From the NCBI GenBank assembly GCA_963992225.1, contig CAXDTK010000127.1, positions 1 through 14,485 of the forward strand: 14,485 nucleotides of DNA, read 5' to 3'. The position numbers and the translations under genes are program-made. Source of the DNA: Pelomonas sp963992225. GTDB lineage: Bacteria; Pseudomonadota; Gammaproteobacteria; Burkholderiales; Burkholderiaceae_C. The notes beneath the pieces are model-generated. The model saw only the letters and a list, made by a program, of their open reading frames with translations, had not been told where the DNA came from and did no database searches. Below are positions 6,651-13,538 of this stretch, in pieces; within the stretch, counting starts at the first letter, position 1, and each line of letters opens with the position of its first letter.

Positions 6651-7181
6651 ATGACGAGCAGCAACGACTACATCCTCAGCGACGCCACCCGCGCTCGCTT
6701 CGACCACGAGGTCGCCAAGTACCCGGCCGAGCAGCGCCAGTCGGCCGTGATGGCCTGCCTGTCCATCGTGCAGCAGGAAGCCGGCTTCGTGTCGCGCGCC
6801 AGCGAGGACGCGATCGCCGCCTACCTCGGCATGCCGCCGATCGCGGTGTACGAGGTCACGACCTTCTACAACATGTACAACCAGCGCAGGCTGGGCCAGT
6901 TCAAGCTCAACGTCTGCACCAACCTGCCGTGCCAGTTGCGCGACGGCCAGGCGGCGCTGGACCACCTGTGCCGCAAGCTGGGCGTGGAGGAGGGCGGCAC
7001 GACGGCCGATGGCCTGTTCACCGTGCAAAAGAGCGAGTGCCTGGGCGCCTGCGCCGATTCGCCCGTGATGCTGGTCAACGACCGCCAGATGTGCAGCTTC
7101 ATGACGGCGGAGCGTCTGGACGAGCTCGTCGAGGTGCTGCGTGCGAACGCGGCAACGGCGGCAGCGGCAGCAAAGGCCTGA
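6651..7181 (+). CDS. nuoE: NADH-quinone oxidoreductase subunit E (2Fe-2S, N1a)
   Basis: NuoE (24-kDa subunit homologue) is a thioredoxin-fold ferredoxin that carries cluster N1a and pairs with NuoF in the NADH dehydrogenase module. It has 176 residues. The four 2Fe-2S ligands are Cys89 and Cys94 (CTNLPC) and Cys130 and Cys134 (CLGAC). The N-terminal helical part contains the family segments YPAEQRQSAVMACLSIVQ and VYEVTTFYNMY. The last dozen or so residues are an Ala-rich low-complexity tail (NAATAAAAAKA) encoded by GGC/GCA-type repeats at about 7147-7175. That is probably just drift, but it is not part of the core fold. The gene is followed by nuoF after 7 nt. Confidence 0.97.
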   Translation: MTSSNDYILSDATRARFDHEVAKYPAEQRQSAVMACLSIVQQEAGFVSRASEDAIAAYLGMPPIAVYEVTTFYNMYNQRRLGQFKLNVCTNLPCQLRDGQAALDHLCRKLGVEEGGTTADGLFTVQKSECLGACADSPVMLVNDRQMCSFMTAERLDELVEVLRANAATAAAAAKA

Positions 7182-7188
7182 GGACGAC

Positions 7189-8550
7189 ATGCTGGACCTC
7201 ACCAAATTCCAATCCACCGGCGTCGAGACCTGCTTCCATGACCGCCACATCGGGCCGCAGATCTACGCCGGCCTGAACGGCAAGAACTGGTCGCTCAAGG
7301 ACTACGAAGCGCGGGGCGGTTACGCCGCGCTGCGCAAGATCCTGGGCAAGGACGGCGCGGCACCGGTGGGTGACGCGCAGGTCGCCGGCATGACGCCTGA
7401 CCAGGTCATCGCCGAGGTCAAGACCTCGGCCCTGCGCGGTCGCGGCGGCGCAGGCTTCCCGACCGGCCTGAAGTGGAGCTTCATGCCGCGCGCCTTCCCC
7501 GGCCAGAAGTACCTCGTCTGCAACTCCGACGAAGGCGAGCCGGGTACCTGCAAGGACCGCGACATCCTGATGTTCAACCCGCACATCGTCATCGAAGGCA
7601 TGGCGATCGCGGCGTACGCGATGGGTATCACGGTCGGCTACAACTACATCCACGGCGAGATCTTCGAGGTCTACGAGCGTTTCGAAGCCGCCCTGGAGGA
7701 AGCCCGCGCTGCCGGCTACCTCGGCGACCACATCATGGGCAGCGGCTTCAGCTTCCAGCTGCACGCCCACCATGGCTTCGGCGCCTACATCTGCGGCGAG
7801 GAAACCGCGCTGCTGGAATCGCTGGAAGGCAAGAAGGGCCAGCCGCGCTTCAAGCCGCCGTTCCCGGCCAGCTTCGGCCTGTACGGCAAGCCCACCACCA
7901 TCAACAACACCGAGACCTTCGCCGCGGTGCCCTGGATCATCCGCAACGGCGGCCAGGCCTACCTCGAGATCGGCAAGGCCAACAACGGCGGCACCAAGCT
8001 GTTCTCGGTGTCGGGCGACGTGGAGCGCCCGGGCAACTACGAGATCCCGCTGGGCACGCCGTTCAGCAAGCTGCTGGAGCTGGCCGGCGGTGTGCGCAAG
8101 GGTCGCACGCTGAAGGCCGTGATCCCGGGCGGATCGTCCGCGCCGGTGCTGCCGGCCGAGGTCATGATGAACTGCACGATGGACTACGACTCCATCGCCA
8201 AGGCCGGCTCCATGCTGGGCTCGGGGGCCGTCATCGTGATGGACGACTCGCGCTGCATGGTCAAGAGCCTGATGCGTCTGTCCTACTTCTACACGCACGA
8301 GTCCTGCGGCCAGTGCACGCCCTGCCGCGAGGGCACGGGCTGGATGCACCGTGTCATCGAGCGCATTTACAACGGTCAGGGCAGGGCGGAGGACATCGAC
8401 CTGCTGAACTCGGTCGCCGACAACATCCAGGGTCGCACCATCTGCGCGCTGGGTGACGCCGCCGCGATGCCGGTGCGGGCCATGATCAAGCACTTCAGGC
8501 ACGAGTTCGTGCACCTGATCGAACACAAGAAGCCCTTGGTGGCCGCTTAA
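7189..8550 (+). CDS. nuoF: NADH-quinone oxidoreductase subunit F (FMN, N3)
   Basis: NuoF (51-kDa subunit homologue) binds NADH and FMN and holds cluster N3, the entry point for electrons. From ATG 7189 it has 453 residues. The glycine-rich GRGGAGFPTGLKW (84-96) and CNSDEGEPGTCKDRD (111-125) build the FMN/NADH pocket, and GAYICGEETALLESLEG (198-214) is another hallmark. N3 ligands are Cys373, Cys376 and Cys379 (SCGQCTPC) plus Cys419 (RTICALGDAA). ATG 7189 is chosen over an in-frame GTG at 7141, which lies inside nuoE. TGAGGA at 7179-7184, overlapping the nuoE stop, is a good ribosome-binding site 4-5 nt from the ATG and suggests coupled translation. Confidence 0.98.
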   Translation: MLDLTKFQSTGVETCFHDRHIGPQIYAGLNGKNWSLKDYEARGGYAALRKILGKDGAAPVGDAQVAGMTPDQVIAEVKTSALRGRGGAGFPTGLKWSFMPRAFPGQKYLVCNSDEGEPGTCKDRDILMFNPHIVIEGMAIAAYAMGITVGYNYIHGEIFEVYERFEAALEEARAAGYLGDHIMGSGFSFQLHAHHGFGAYICGEETALLESLEGKKGQPRFKPPFPASFGLYGKPTTINNTETFAAVPWIIRNGGQAYLEIGKANNGGTKLFSVSGDVERPGNYEIPLGTPFSKLLELAGGVRKGRTLKAVIPGGSSAPVLPAEVMMNCTMDYDSIAKAGSMLGSGAVIVMDDSRCMVKSLMRLSYFYTHESCGQCTPCREGTGWMHRVIERIYNGQGRAEDIDLLNSVADNIQGRTICALGDAAAMPVRAMIKHFRHEFVHLIEHKKPLVAA

Positions 8551-8569
8551 CGACGCCTCGGGAACAGCC

Positions 8570-10888
8570 ATGGTTGAAATCGAACTCGACGGTCAGAAGA
8601 TCTCGGTCCAGGAAGGCAGCATGGTCATGCATGCCGCCGAGAAGGCCGGTACCTACATCCCGCACTTCTGCTACCACAAGAAGCTGAGCATCGCGGCCAA
8701 TTGCCGCATGTGCCTGGTGGACGTGGAGAAGGCGCCCAAGCCCATGCCCGCCTGCGCGACGCCGGTCACGCAGGGCATGATCGTCCGCACCAAGAGCGAC
8801 AAGGCGATCAAGGCGCAGCAGGGCGTCATGGAATTCCTGCTGATCAATCACCCGCTGGACTGCCCGATCTGCGACCAGGGCGGCGAGTGCCAGCTGCAGG
8901 ACCTGGCCGTGGGCTATGGCGCCGGTAAAAGCCGCTACACCGAAGAGAAGCGCGTCGTCTTCCACAAGAACGTCGGCCCGCTGATCTCCATGGAGGAGAT
9001 GAGCCGCTGCATCCACTGCACCCGCTGCGTGCGCTTCGGCCAGGAGATCGCCGGCGTCATGGAGCTGGGCATGGCCCACCGCGGCGAGCACAGCGAAATC
9101 CAGACCTTCGTCGGCCGCACCGTGGACTCGGAGCTGTCGGGCAACATGATCGACCTGTGCCCGGTCGGCGCGCTGACCAGCAAGCCCTTCCGCTACAGCG
9201 CCCGCACCTGGGAACTGTCGCGTCGCAAGAGCGTCAGCCCACATGACTCGACCGGCGCCAACCTGATCGTCCAGGTCAAGGGCAACCAGGTCATGCGCGT
9301 CGTGCCGCTGGAGAACGAGGCCGTCAACGAATGCTGGATCGCCGACCGCGACCGCTTCAGCTACGAGGCGCTCAACAGCGACGCCCGCCTGACCGCGCCC
9401 ATGATCAAGCAGGGCGGCGCCTGGAAGCAGGTCGACTGGACGACCGCGCTGGAGTACGTCGCCAACGGCCTGAAGTCCATCGCCCATGCGCATGGCCCGG
9501 CGGCCATCGGTGCAGTGGGCTCGGCCCACAGCACCGTCGAGGAACTGCACCTGCTGGGCCAGATCGTGCGCGGCCTGGGCAGCGACAACATCGACCACCG
9601 CCTGCGCCACAGCGACTTCGGCAACGCCGCGCCGGCCGGCCAGGCGCGCTGGCTGGGCACCTCCATCGCCAAGCTGTCCGAGCTGGACCGTGCGCTGGTG
9701 ATCGGCTCGCAGCTGCGCAAGGACCATCCGCTGTTCGCCGCCCGGCTGCGCCATGCCGCACGCCGCGGCGCCGCGGTGCACCGCCTAGGCGTCAACGCCG
9801 ATGACTGGCTGATGCCCATGGGCCTGTCGCTGTCCGCCGCGCCCTCCGCCTGGGTGCAGGCGCTGGCCGACGTGGCCGCCTCCATCGGCGCCGCCACCGG
9901 TGCCGTCGCGCCGCTGGCCGGCCAGGTCACCGACACGGCCCAGGCCATCGCCGCCAGCCTGCTGTCCGGCAGCGCCAAGGCCGTGCTGCTGGGCAACGCC
10001 GCCGCCGAGCATCCGCAGGCCACCAGCCTGCTGGCGCTGGCGCAGTGGATCGCCCAGCAGACCGGCGCCAGCGTCGGCTACCTGACGGCAGCGGCCAACA
10101 CGGTGGGCGCCCAGCTCGTCAAGGCACAGCCGCAGGTCGATGGTCTGAATGCTGGCCAGATGCTGGGCGGCACCGCGCTGAAGGCGCTGCTGCTGCTCAA
10201 CACCGACCCGCTGCTCGACGCCGCCAACCCGGCAGCGGCCGCCAAGGCGCTGGAGGCGGCCGAGATGGTCGTCGTCATGAGCCCGTTCAAGAGTGGCGTG
10301 GAATACGCCGACGTGCTGCTGCCGGTCGCCCCGTTCACCGAGACCTCCGGCAGCTTCGTCAACGCCGAGGGCCGGCTGCAAAGCTTCGTGGGCGTGGCCC
10401 GGCCGCTGCTGGAAACCCGCCCGGGCTGGAAGCTGCTGCGGGTGCTGGGCAACCTGCTGGGCCTGCCCGGCTTCGATCAGGACAGCTCCGAACAGGTGCG
10501 CGAACAGGCGCTGGGCGGCGACCTCGCGGCCCGCCTCAGCAACGCGACCATCGCCGCGCCGCAGCTCGCTGCACGCGGGGAGGGCGTCGAGCGCTTCGGC
10601 AATCTGCCCATCTATGCGGCCGATGCGCTGGTGCGCAACGCTACCTCGCTGCAGCTGACCACCGACGGCCGCGAGGCCGCGACGGTCGGCCTGCCCGCCT
10701 CGCTGTGGCAGCAACTGGGCCTGCAGGACGGTGACCTGGTGCGTGTGGTGCAGGACGGCGGTGCCGCCCAGCTGCCGGCCCGCCTGGAAGCCGGCCTGCC
10801 GGACGGCGTGGCCCGCGTGCCCGCCGGTCTGCCGCAAACCGCCAGCCTCGGCGCCGTCTTCGGCACGCTGAACATCAGCAAGGTCTGA
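8570..10888 (+). CDS. nuoG: NADH-quinone oxidoreductase subunit G (Fe-S, N7-less type)
   Basis: NuoG (75-kDa subunit homologue) is the large Fe-S subunit that wires electrons from NuoF toward NuoI. It has 772 residues. The 2Fe-2S domain carries Cys34, Cys45, Cys48 and Cys62 (N1b). The His-Cys3 site has His94, Cys98, Cys101 and Cys107 (N5). The next 4Fe-4S site has Cys147, Cys150, Cys153 and Cys197 (N4). The molybdopterin-oxidoreductase-like domain starts near residue 215 and is presumed structural only. Where E. coli NuoG has the extra N7 cysteines, this protein reads RKSVSPHDSTGANLIVQVKG with no cysteines, so N7 is absent, as in mitochondrial and alphaproteobacterial homologues. The C-terminal half is very Ala/Gly/Leu-rich and looks less constrained. 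ATG follows nuoF by 19 nt with a weak GGGAA site. Confidence 0.97.
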   Translation: MVEIELDGQKISVQEGSMVMHAAEKAGTYIPHFCYHKKLSIAANCRMCLVDVEKAPKPMPACATPVTQGMIVRTKSDKAIKAQQGVMEFLLINHPLDCPICDQGGECQLQDLAVGYGAGKSRYTEEKRVVFHKNVGPLISMEEMSRCIHCTRCVRFGQEIAGVMELGMAHRGEHSEIQTFVGRTVDSELSGNMIDLCPVGALTSKPFRYSARTWELSRRKSVSPHDSTGANLIVQVKGNQVMRVVPLENEAVNECWIADRDRFSYEALNSDARLTAPMIKQGGAWKQVDWTTALEYVANGLKSIAHAHGPAAIGAVGSAHSTVEELHLLGQIVRGLGSDNIDHRLRHSDFGNAAPAGQARWLGTSIAKLSELDRALVIGSQLRKDHPLFAARLRHAARRGAAVHRLGVNADDWLMPMGLSLSAAPSAWVQALADVAASIGAATGAVAPLAGQVTDTAQAIAASLLSGSAKAVLLGNAAAEHPQATSLLALAQWIAQQTGASVGYLTAAANTVGAQLVKAQPQVDGLNAGQMLGGTALKALLLLNTDPLLDAANPAAAAKALEAAEMVVVMSPFKSGVEYADVLLPVAPFTETSGSFVNAEGRLQSFVGVARPLLETRPGWKLLRVLGNLLGLPGFDQDSSEQVREQALGGDLAARLSNATIAAPQLAARGEGVERFGNLPIYAADALVRNATSLQLTTDGREAATVGLPASLWQQLGLQDGDLVRVVQDGGAAQLPARLEAGLPDGVARVPAGLPQTASLGAVFGTLNISKV

Positions 10889-10892
10889 ACCC

Positions 10893-11990
10893 ATGATCGA
10901 CACCCTCTACCAAAACGGTGCCTCCCTGCTGGGCGGCCTCTGGCCGGTGGTCTGGAGCCTGCTGAAGATCATCGCGGTCGTCGCACCGCTGATGGTCTGC
11001 GTGGCCTACCTGACGCTGTGGGAGCGCAAGGCCATCGGCTGGTCGCAGATCCGCCCCGGCCCCAACCGCGTGGGCCCCTACGGCCTGCTGACCCCCATCG
11101 CTGACGCCGTCAAGCTGATCTTCAAGGAGATCATCAAGCCGACCGCGGCCAGCAAGGGCCTGTTCTTCCTGGGCCCGGTCATGACCATCATGCCGGCGCT
11201 GGCCGCCTGGGCGGTGGTGCCGTTCGGCCCGGATGCGGCCGTGGCCAACGTCAACGCCGGCCTGCTGTTCCTGATGGCGATCACGTCGCTGGAGGTCTAC
11301 GGCGTCATCATCGCCGGCTGGGCCTCCAACTCGAAGTACGCCTTCCTCGGCGCACTGCGCGCCTCGGCGCAGATGGTCTCGTACGAGATCTCGATGGGCT
11401 TCGCGCTGGTCGTCGTGCTGATGGTGACGGGCAGCCTGAACATGACCACCATCGTGCAGGTGCAGGAGAAGGGCCTGTTCGCGGACATGGGCCTGACCTT
11501 CCTGTCCTGGAACTGGTTGCCGCTGTTCCCCATCTTCATCGTCTACTTCATCTCGGGCCTGGCCGAGACCAACCGCCACCCGTTCGACGTCGTCGAAGGC
11601 GAGTCGGAGATCGTCGCCGGCCACATGATCGAGTACTCGGGCATGTCGTTCGCGATGTTCTTCCTGGCCGAGTACGCCAACATGATCCTGGTGTCGGCAC
11701 TGGCCGTCGTCATGTTCCTGGGCGGCTGGAGCGCGCCGATCTCCTGGAGCCTGTTCGGCATGGAGACGCCGCAGTTCATCCAGAACACCATGGCGTTCTG
11801 GAACTGGGCCTGGCTGTTCGGCAAGACCTTCTTCGTCGTCACGATGTTCCTGTGGGTGCGTGCCACGTTCCCGCGCTTCCGCTACGACCAGATCATGCGT
11901 CTGGGCTGGAAGATCTTCATTCCCATCACGCTGATCTGGCTGGTCGTTGTCGGTGCCTGGATGCAGACGCCTTTCAACATCTGGAAGTGA
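10893..11990 (+). CDS. nuoH: NADH-quinone oxidoreductase subunit H
   Basis: NuoH (ND1 homologue) is the membrane subunit that completes the quinone chamber and connects it to the proton channels. It has 365 residues and about eight to nine hydrophobic spans. Signature 1 is WERKAIGWSQIRPGPNRVGP (43-62). Signature 2 is SGLAETNRHPFDVVEGESE (221-239), followed by IVAGHMIEYSGMSFAMFFLAEY; this acidic loop contacts the quinone tunnel. The C-terminus FPRFRYDQIMRLGWKIFIP is typical. ATG 10893 lies 4 nt after the nuoG stop, and its ribosome-binding site (AAGG, 10880-10883) sits inside the nuoG 3' end, so translation is probably coupled. nuoI follows after 10 nt. Confidence 0.98.
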   Translation: MIDTLYQNGASLLGGLWPVVWSLLKIIAVVAPLMVCVAYLTLWERKAIGWSQIRPGPNRVGPYGLLTPIADAVKLIFKEIIKPTAASKGLFFLGPVMTIMPALAAWAVVPFGPDAAVANVNAGLLFLMAITSLEVYGVIIAGWASNSKYAFLGALRASAQMVSYEISMGFALVVVLMVTGSLNMTTIVQVQEKGLFADMGLTFLSWNWLPLFPIFIVYFISGLAETNRHPFDVVEGESEIVAGHMIEYSGMSFAMFFLAEYANMILVSALAVVMFLGGWSAPISWSLFGMETPQFIQNTMAFWNWAWLFGKTFFVVTMFLWVRATFPRFRYDQIMRLGWKIFIPITLIWLVVVGAWMQTPFNIWK

Positions 11991-12000
11991 GGCGGCGACC

Positions 12001-12489
12001 ATGACCTCAATCACCAATTTCGCGAAGACGTTCTTCCTCTGGGAACTGCTCAAGGGGATGAAGCTGACCGGGAGGCATTTCCTCTCGCGCAACATCACCA
12101 TCCAGTTCCCCGAGGAGAAGACGCCGCTGTCGCCGCGCTTCCGCGGCCTGCACGCGCTGCGCCGCTACGAGAACGGCGAGGAGCGCTGCATCGCCTGCAA
12201 GCTGTGCGAGGCGGTCTGCCCGGCGATGGCCATCACCATCGAGAGCGACGTGCGCGCCGACGGCAGCCGCCGCACGACGCGCTACGACATCGACCTGACG
12301 AAGTGCATCTTCTGCGGCTTCTGCGAGGAAAGCTGCCCGGTGGACTCCATCGTCGAAACCAGCATCTTCGAATACCACGGCGAAAAGCGCGGCGACCTGT
12401 ACTTCACCAAGGACATGCTGCTGGCTGTCGGCGACAAGTACGAGCCCCAGATTGCGGCCCAAAAGGAGGCGGACGCCAAGTACCGCTGA
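12001..12489 (+). CDS. nuoI: NADH-quinone oxidoreductase subunit I (N6a, N6b)
   Basis: NuoI (TYKY/23-kDa homologue) is an 8Fe ferredoxin-type subunit bridging NuoG and NuoB in the Fe-S chain. From ATG 12001 it has 162 residues. Two 4Fe-4S motifs are intact: CIACKLCEAVCP (Cys63, 66, 69, 73) and CIFCGFCEESCP (Cys102, 105, 108, 112). The N-terminal amphipathic segment, with FFLWELLKGMKLTGRHF, anchors it to the membrane face. ATG 12001 is supported by GAGG at 11989-11992 spaced 8 nt; an in-frame earlier start near 11947 lies inside nuoH and is rejected. The 54-nt gap to nuoJ contains a strong hairpin. Confidence 0.98.
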   Translation: MTSITNFAKTFFLWELLKGMKLTGRHFLSRNITIQFPEEKTPLSPRFRGLHALRRYENGEERCIACKLCEAVCPAMAITIESDVRADGSRRTTRYDIDLTKCIFCGFCEESCPVDSIVETSIFEYHGEKRGDLYFTKDMLLAVGDKYEPQIAAQKEADAKYR

Positions 12490-12490
12490 T

Positions 12491-12517
12491 CGCTGCCGGC
12501 CCCCTCGGGCCGCAGCG
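12491..12517 (+). repeat. GC-rich hairpin between nuoI and nuoJ
   Basis: CGCTGC (12491-12496) pairs with GCAGCG (12512-12517), and GGCCC (12498-12502) pairs with GGGCC (12507-12511). This gives an 11-bp stem with one bulged C at 12497 and a CCTC loop. No T tract follows. A second small dyad, TCCAG/CTGGA (12519-12523 and 12534-12538), comes just after. Such a structure could protect the upstream nuoA-I message or reduce read-through into nuoJ-N; this role is inference. Confidence 0.65.
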
Positions 12518-12543
12518 GTCCAGCCTAGCTGGCCTGGATACGC

Positions 12544-13185
12544 ATGGACACCACGACCATCCTCTTCTATCTCTTCTCGGCGATCCTGCTCGTCTCGTCG
12601 TTCCGCGTCATCACGGCGCGGAGCACCGTGCATGCCGCGCTGTTCCTGATCCTGTCCTTCTTCACGGCTTCCTGCATCTGGATGCTGCTGAAGGCCGAGT
12701 TCCTCGCCATCGCGCTGGTGCTGGTCTACATCGGTGCCGTGATGGTGCTGTTCCTGTTCGTCGTCATGATGCTCGACCTGAACAGCGACGGTGTTCGCGA
12801 GGGTTTCTGGAAGCATCTGCCGGTGGCTGCCGTCGTCGGTGCGCTGATCGCGTTCGAGATGGGCATCGTGCTGATGGGCGGCTTCCAGCTGGCCGACGCA
12901 CCGGCCGCCACGGCGCAGCAGGTCGCCATGGGCAACACCAAGCTGCTGGGCATCGAGATCTACACGGGCTACCTCTACCCGCTGCAGATCGCTGCCGTGC
13001 TGCTGCTGGTCGCCATCGTCGCGGCCATCGCGCTGACGCTGCGCCGCCGCAAGGACTCGCGCTATCTGAACCCGTCCGAGCAGGTCAAGGTCACCAAGGC
13101 CGACCGTCTGCGCATCGTCAAGATGGCGCCGACCGTTGCCACCTCGGCCCAGCCTGCCGCACCCAATGAAGGAGGCCAGGCATGA
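12544..13185 (+). CDS. nuoJ: NADH-quinone oxidoreductase subunit J
   Basis: NuoJ (ND6 homologue) is a membrane subunit between the quinone module and the antiporter-like subunits. It has 213 residues with about five spans. The conserved segment AEFLAIALVLVYIGAVMVLF (51-70), carrying Glu52 and Tyr62, is the third span, whose pi-bulge changes shape during turnover in homologues. After the last span near residue 166, a positively charged, Pro/Ala-containing tail of about 45 residues extends into the cytoplasm. ATG 12544 has only a weak GGA upstream (12536-12538). The gene ends in an ATGA overlap with nuoK: the nuoJ TGA at 13183-13185 overlaps the nuoK ATG at 13182-13184, so the two are translationally coupled. 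Confidence 0.97.
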   Translation: MDTTTILFYLFSAILLVSSFRVITARSTVHAALFLILSFFTASCIWMLLKAEFLAIALVLVYIGAVMVLFLFVVMMLDLNSDGVREGFWKHLPVAAVVGALIAFEMGIVLMGGFQLADAPAATAQQVAMGNTKLLGIEIYTGYLYPLQIAAVLLLVAIVAAIALTLRRRKDSRYLNPSEQVKVTKADRLRIVKMAPTVATSAQPAAPNEGGQA

Positions 13186-13511
13186 TCGGCGTCGCTGGAC
13201 TGAGTGGACTCACGCTGGGCCATTTCCTGACGCTGGGCGCGATGCTGTTCGCGCTGTCGGTGATCGGCATCTTCCTGAACCGCAAGAACCTGATCGTGCT
13301 GCTGATGGCCATCGAGCTGATGCTGCTGGCGGTCAACCTGAACTTCGTGGCCTTCTCGCACTACCTGGGCGACATGGCCGGCCAGGTCTTCGTGTTCTTC
13401 ATCCTGACCGTCGCGGCGGCCGAGTCGGCCATCGGCCTGGCCATCCTGGTCGTGCTGTTCCGCAACCGGGCCAGCATCAACGTCGAGGAACTCGACGCGC
13501 TCAAGGGCTGA
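13182..13511 (+). CDS. nuoK: NADH-quinone oxidoreductase subunit K
   Basis: NuoK (ND4L homologue) is a three-span membrane subunit with two buried glutamates in the proton path. The essential glutamates are Glu45 (AIELMLLAVN) and Glu81 (AAAESAIGLAI), separated by 36 residues just like E. coli Glu36 and Glu72. Its 109 residues are about nine more than E. coli NuoK; the extra MIGVAGLSG is at the N-terminus. ATG 13182 fits a strong GGAGG at 13171-13175 with 6-nt spacing, and no ATG or GTG lies between it and the core in frame, so the extension appears real. It overlaps the nuoJ stop by ATGA. nuoL follows after 27 nt. Confidence 0.97.
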   Translation: MIGVAGLSGLTLGHFLTLGAMLFALSVIGIFLNRKNLIVLLMAIELMLLAVNLNFVAFSHYLGDMAGQVFVFFILTVAAAESAIGLAILVVLFRNRASINVEELDALKG

Positions 13512-13538
13512 TCGAGACCAAGGACACAGGCGAAAAAG

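Noticed and set aside
5300..6664. 454-codon open frame on the - strand opposite nuoD
   Set aside because: It mirrors nuoD almost exactly and gives a Val/His/Ala/Arg-rich translation without family motifs. It is a codon-bias shadow.
7099..8571. 490-codon open frame on the - strand opposite nuoF
   Set aside because: Antisense to a gene with all catalytic motifs intact; composition is typical of a reverse-strand shadow.
8495..9781. 428-codon open frame on the - strand opposite the first half of nuoG
   Set aside because: Shadow of the Fe-S domains of nuoG; no independent ribosome-binding site or domain recognised.
9785..10903. 372-codon open frame on the - strand opposite the second half of nuoG
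   Set aside because: Gln/Arg/Gly/His-rich translation with no motif; fully covered by nuoG.
10875..12101. 408-codon open frame on the - strand opposite nuoH
   Set aside because: Asp/His/Arg-rich antisense translation typical of shadows opposite membrane-protein genes; no domain.
12204..13169. 321-codon + strand frame across nuoI-nuoJ, and a similar 354-codon frame at 13136-14200
   Set aside because: Out of frame with nuoI, nuoJ, nuoK and nuoL, which all have intact family signatures. The alternative translations are Arg/Gly/Pro-rich and domainless.
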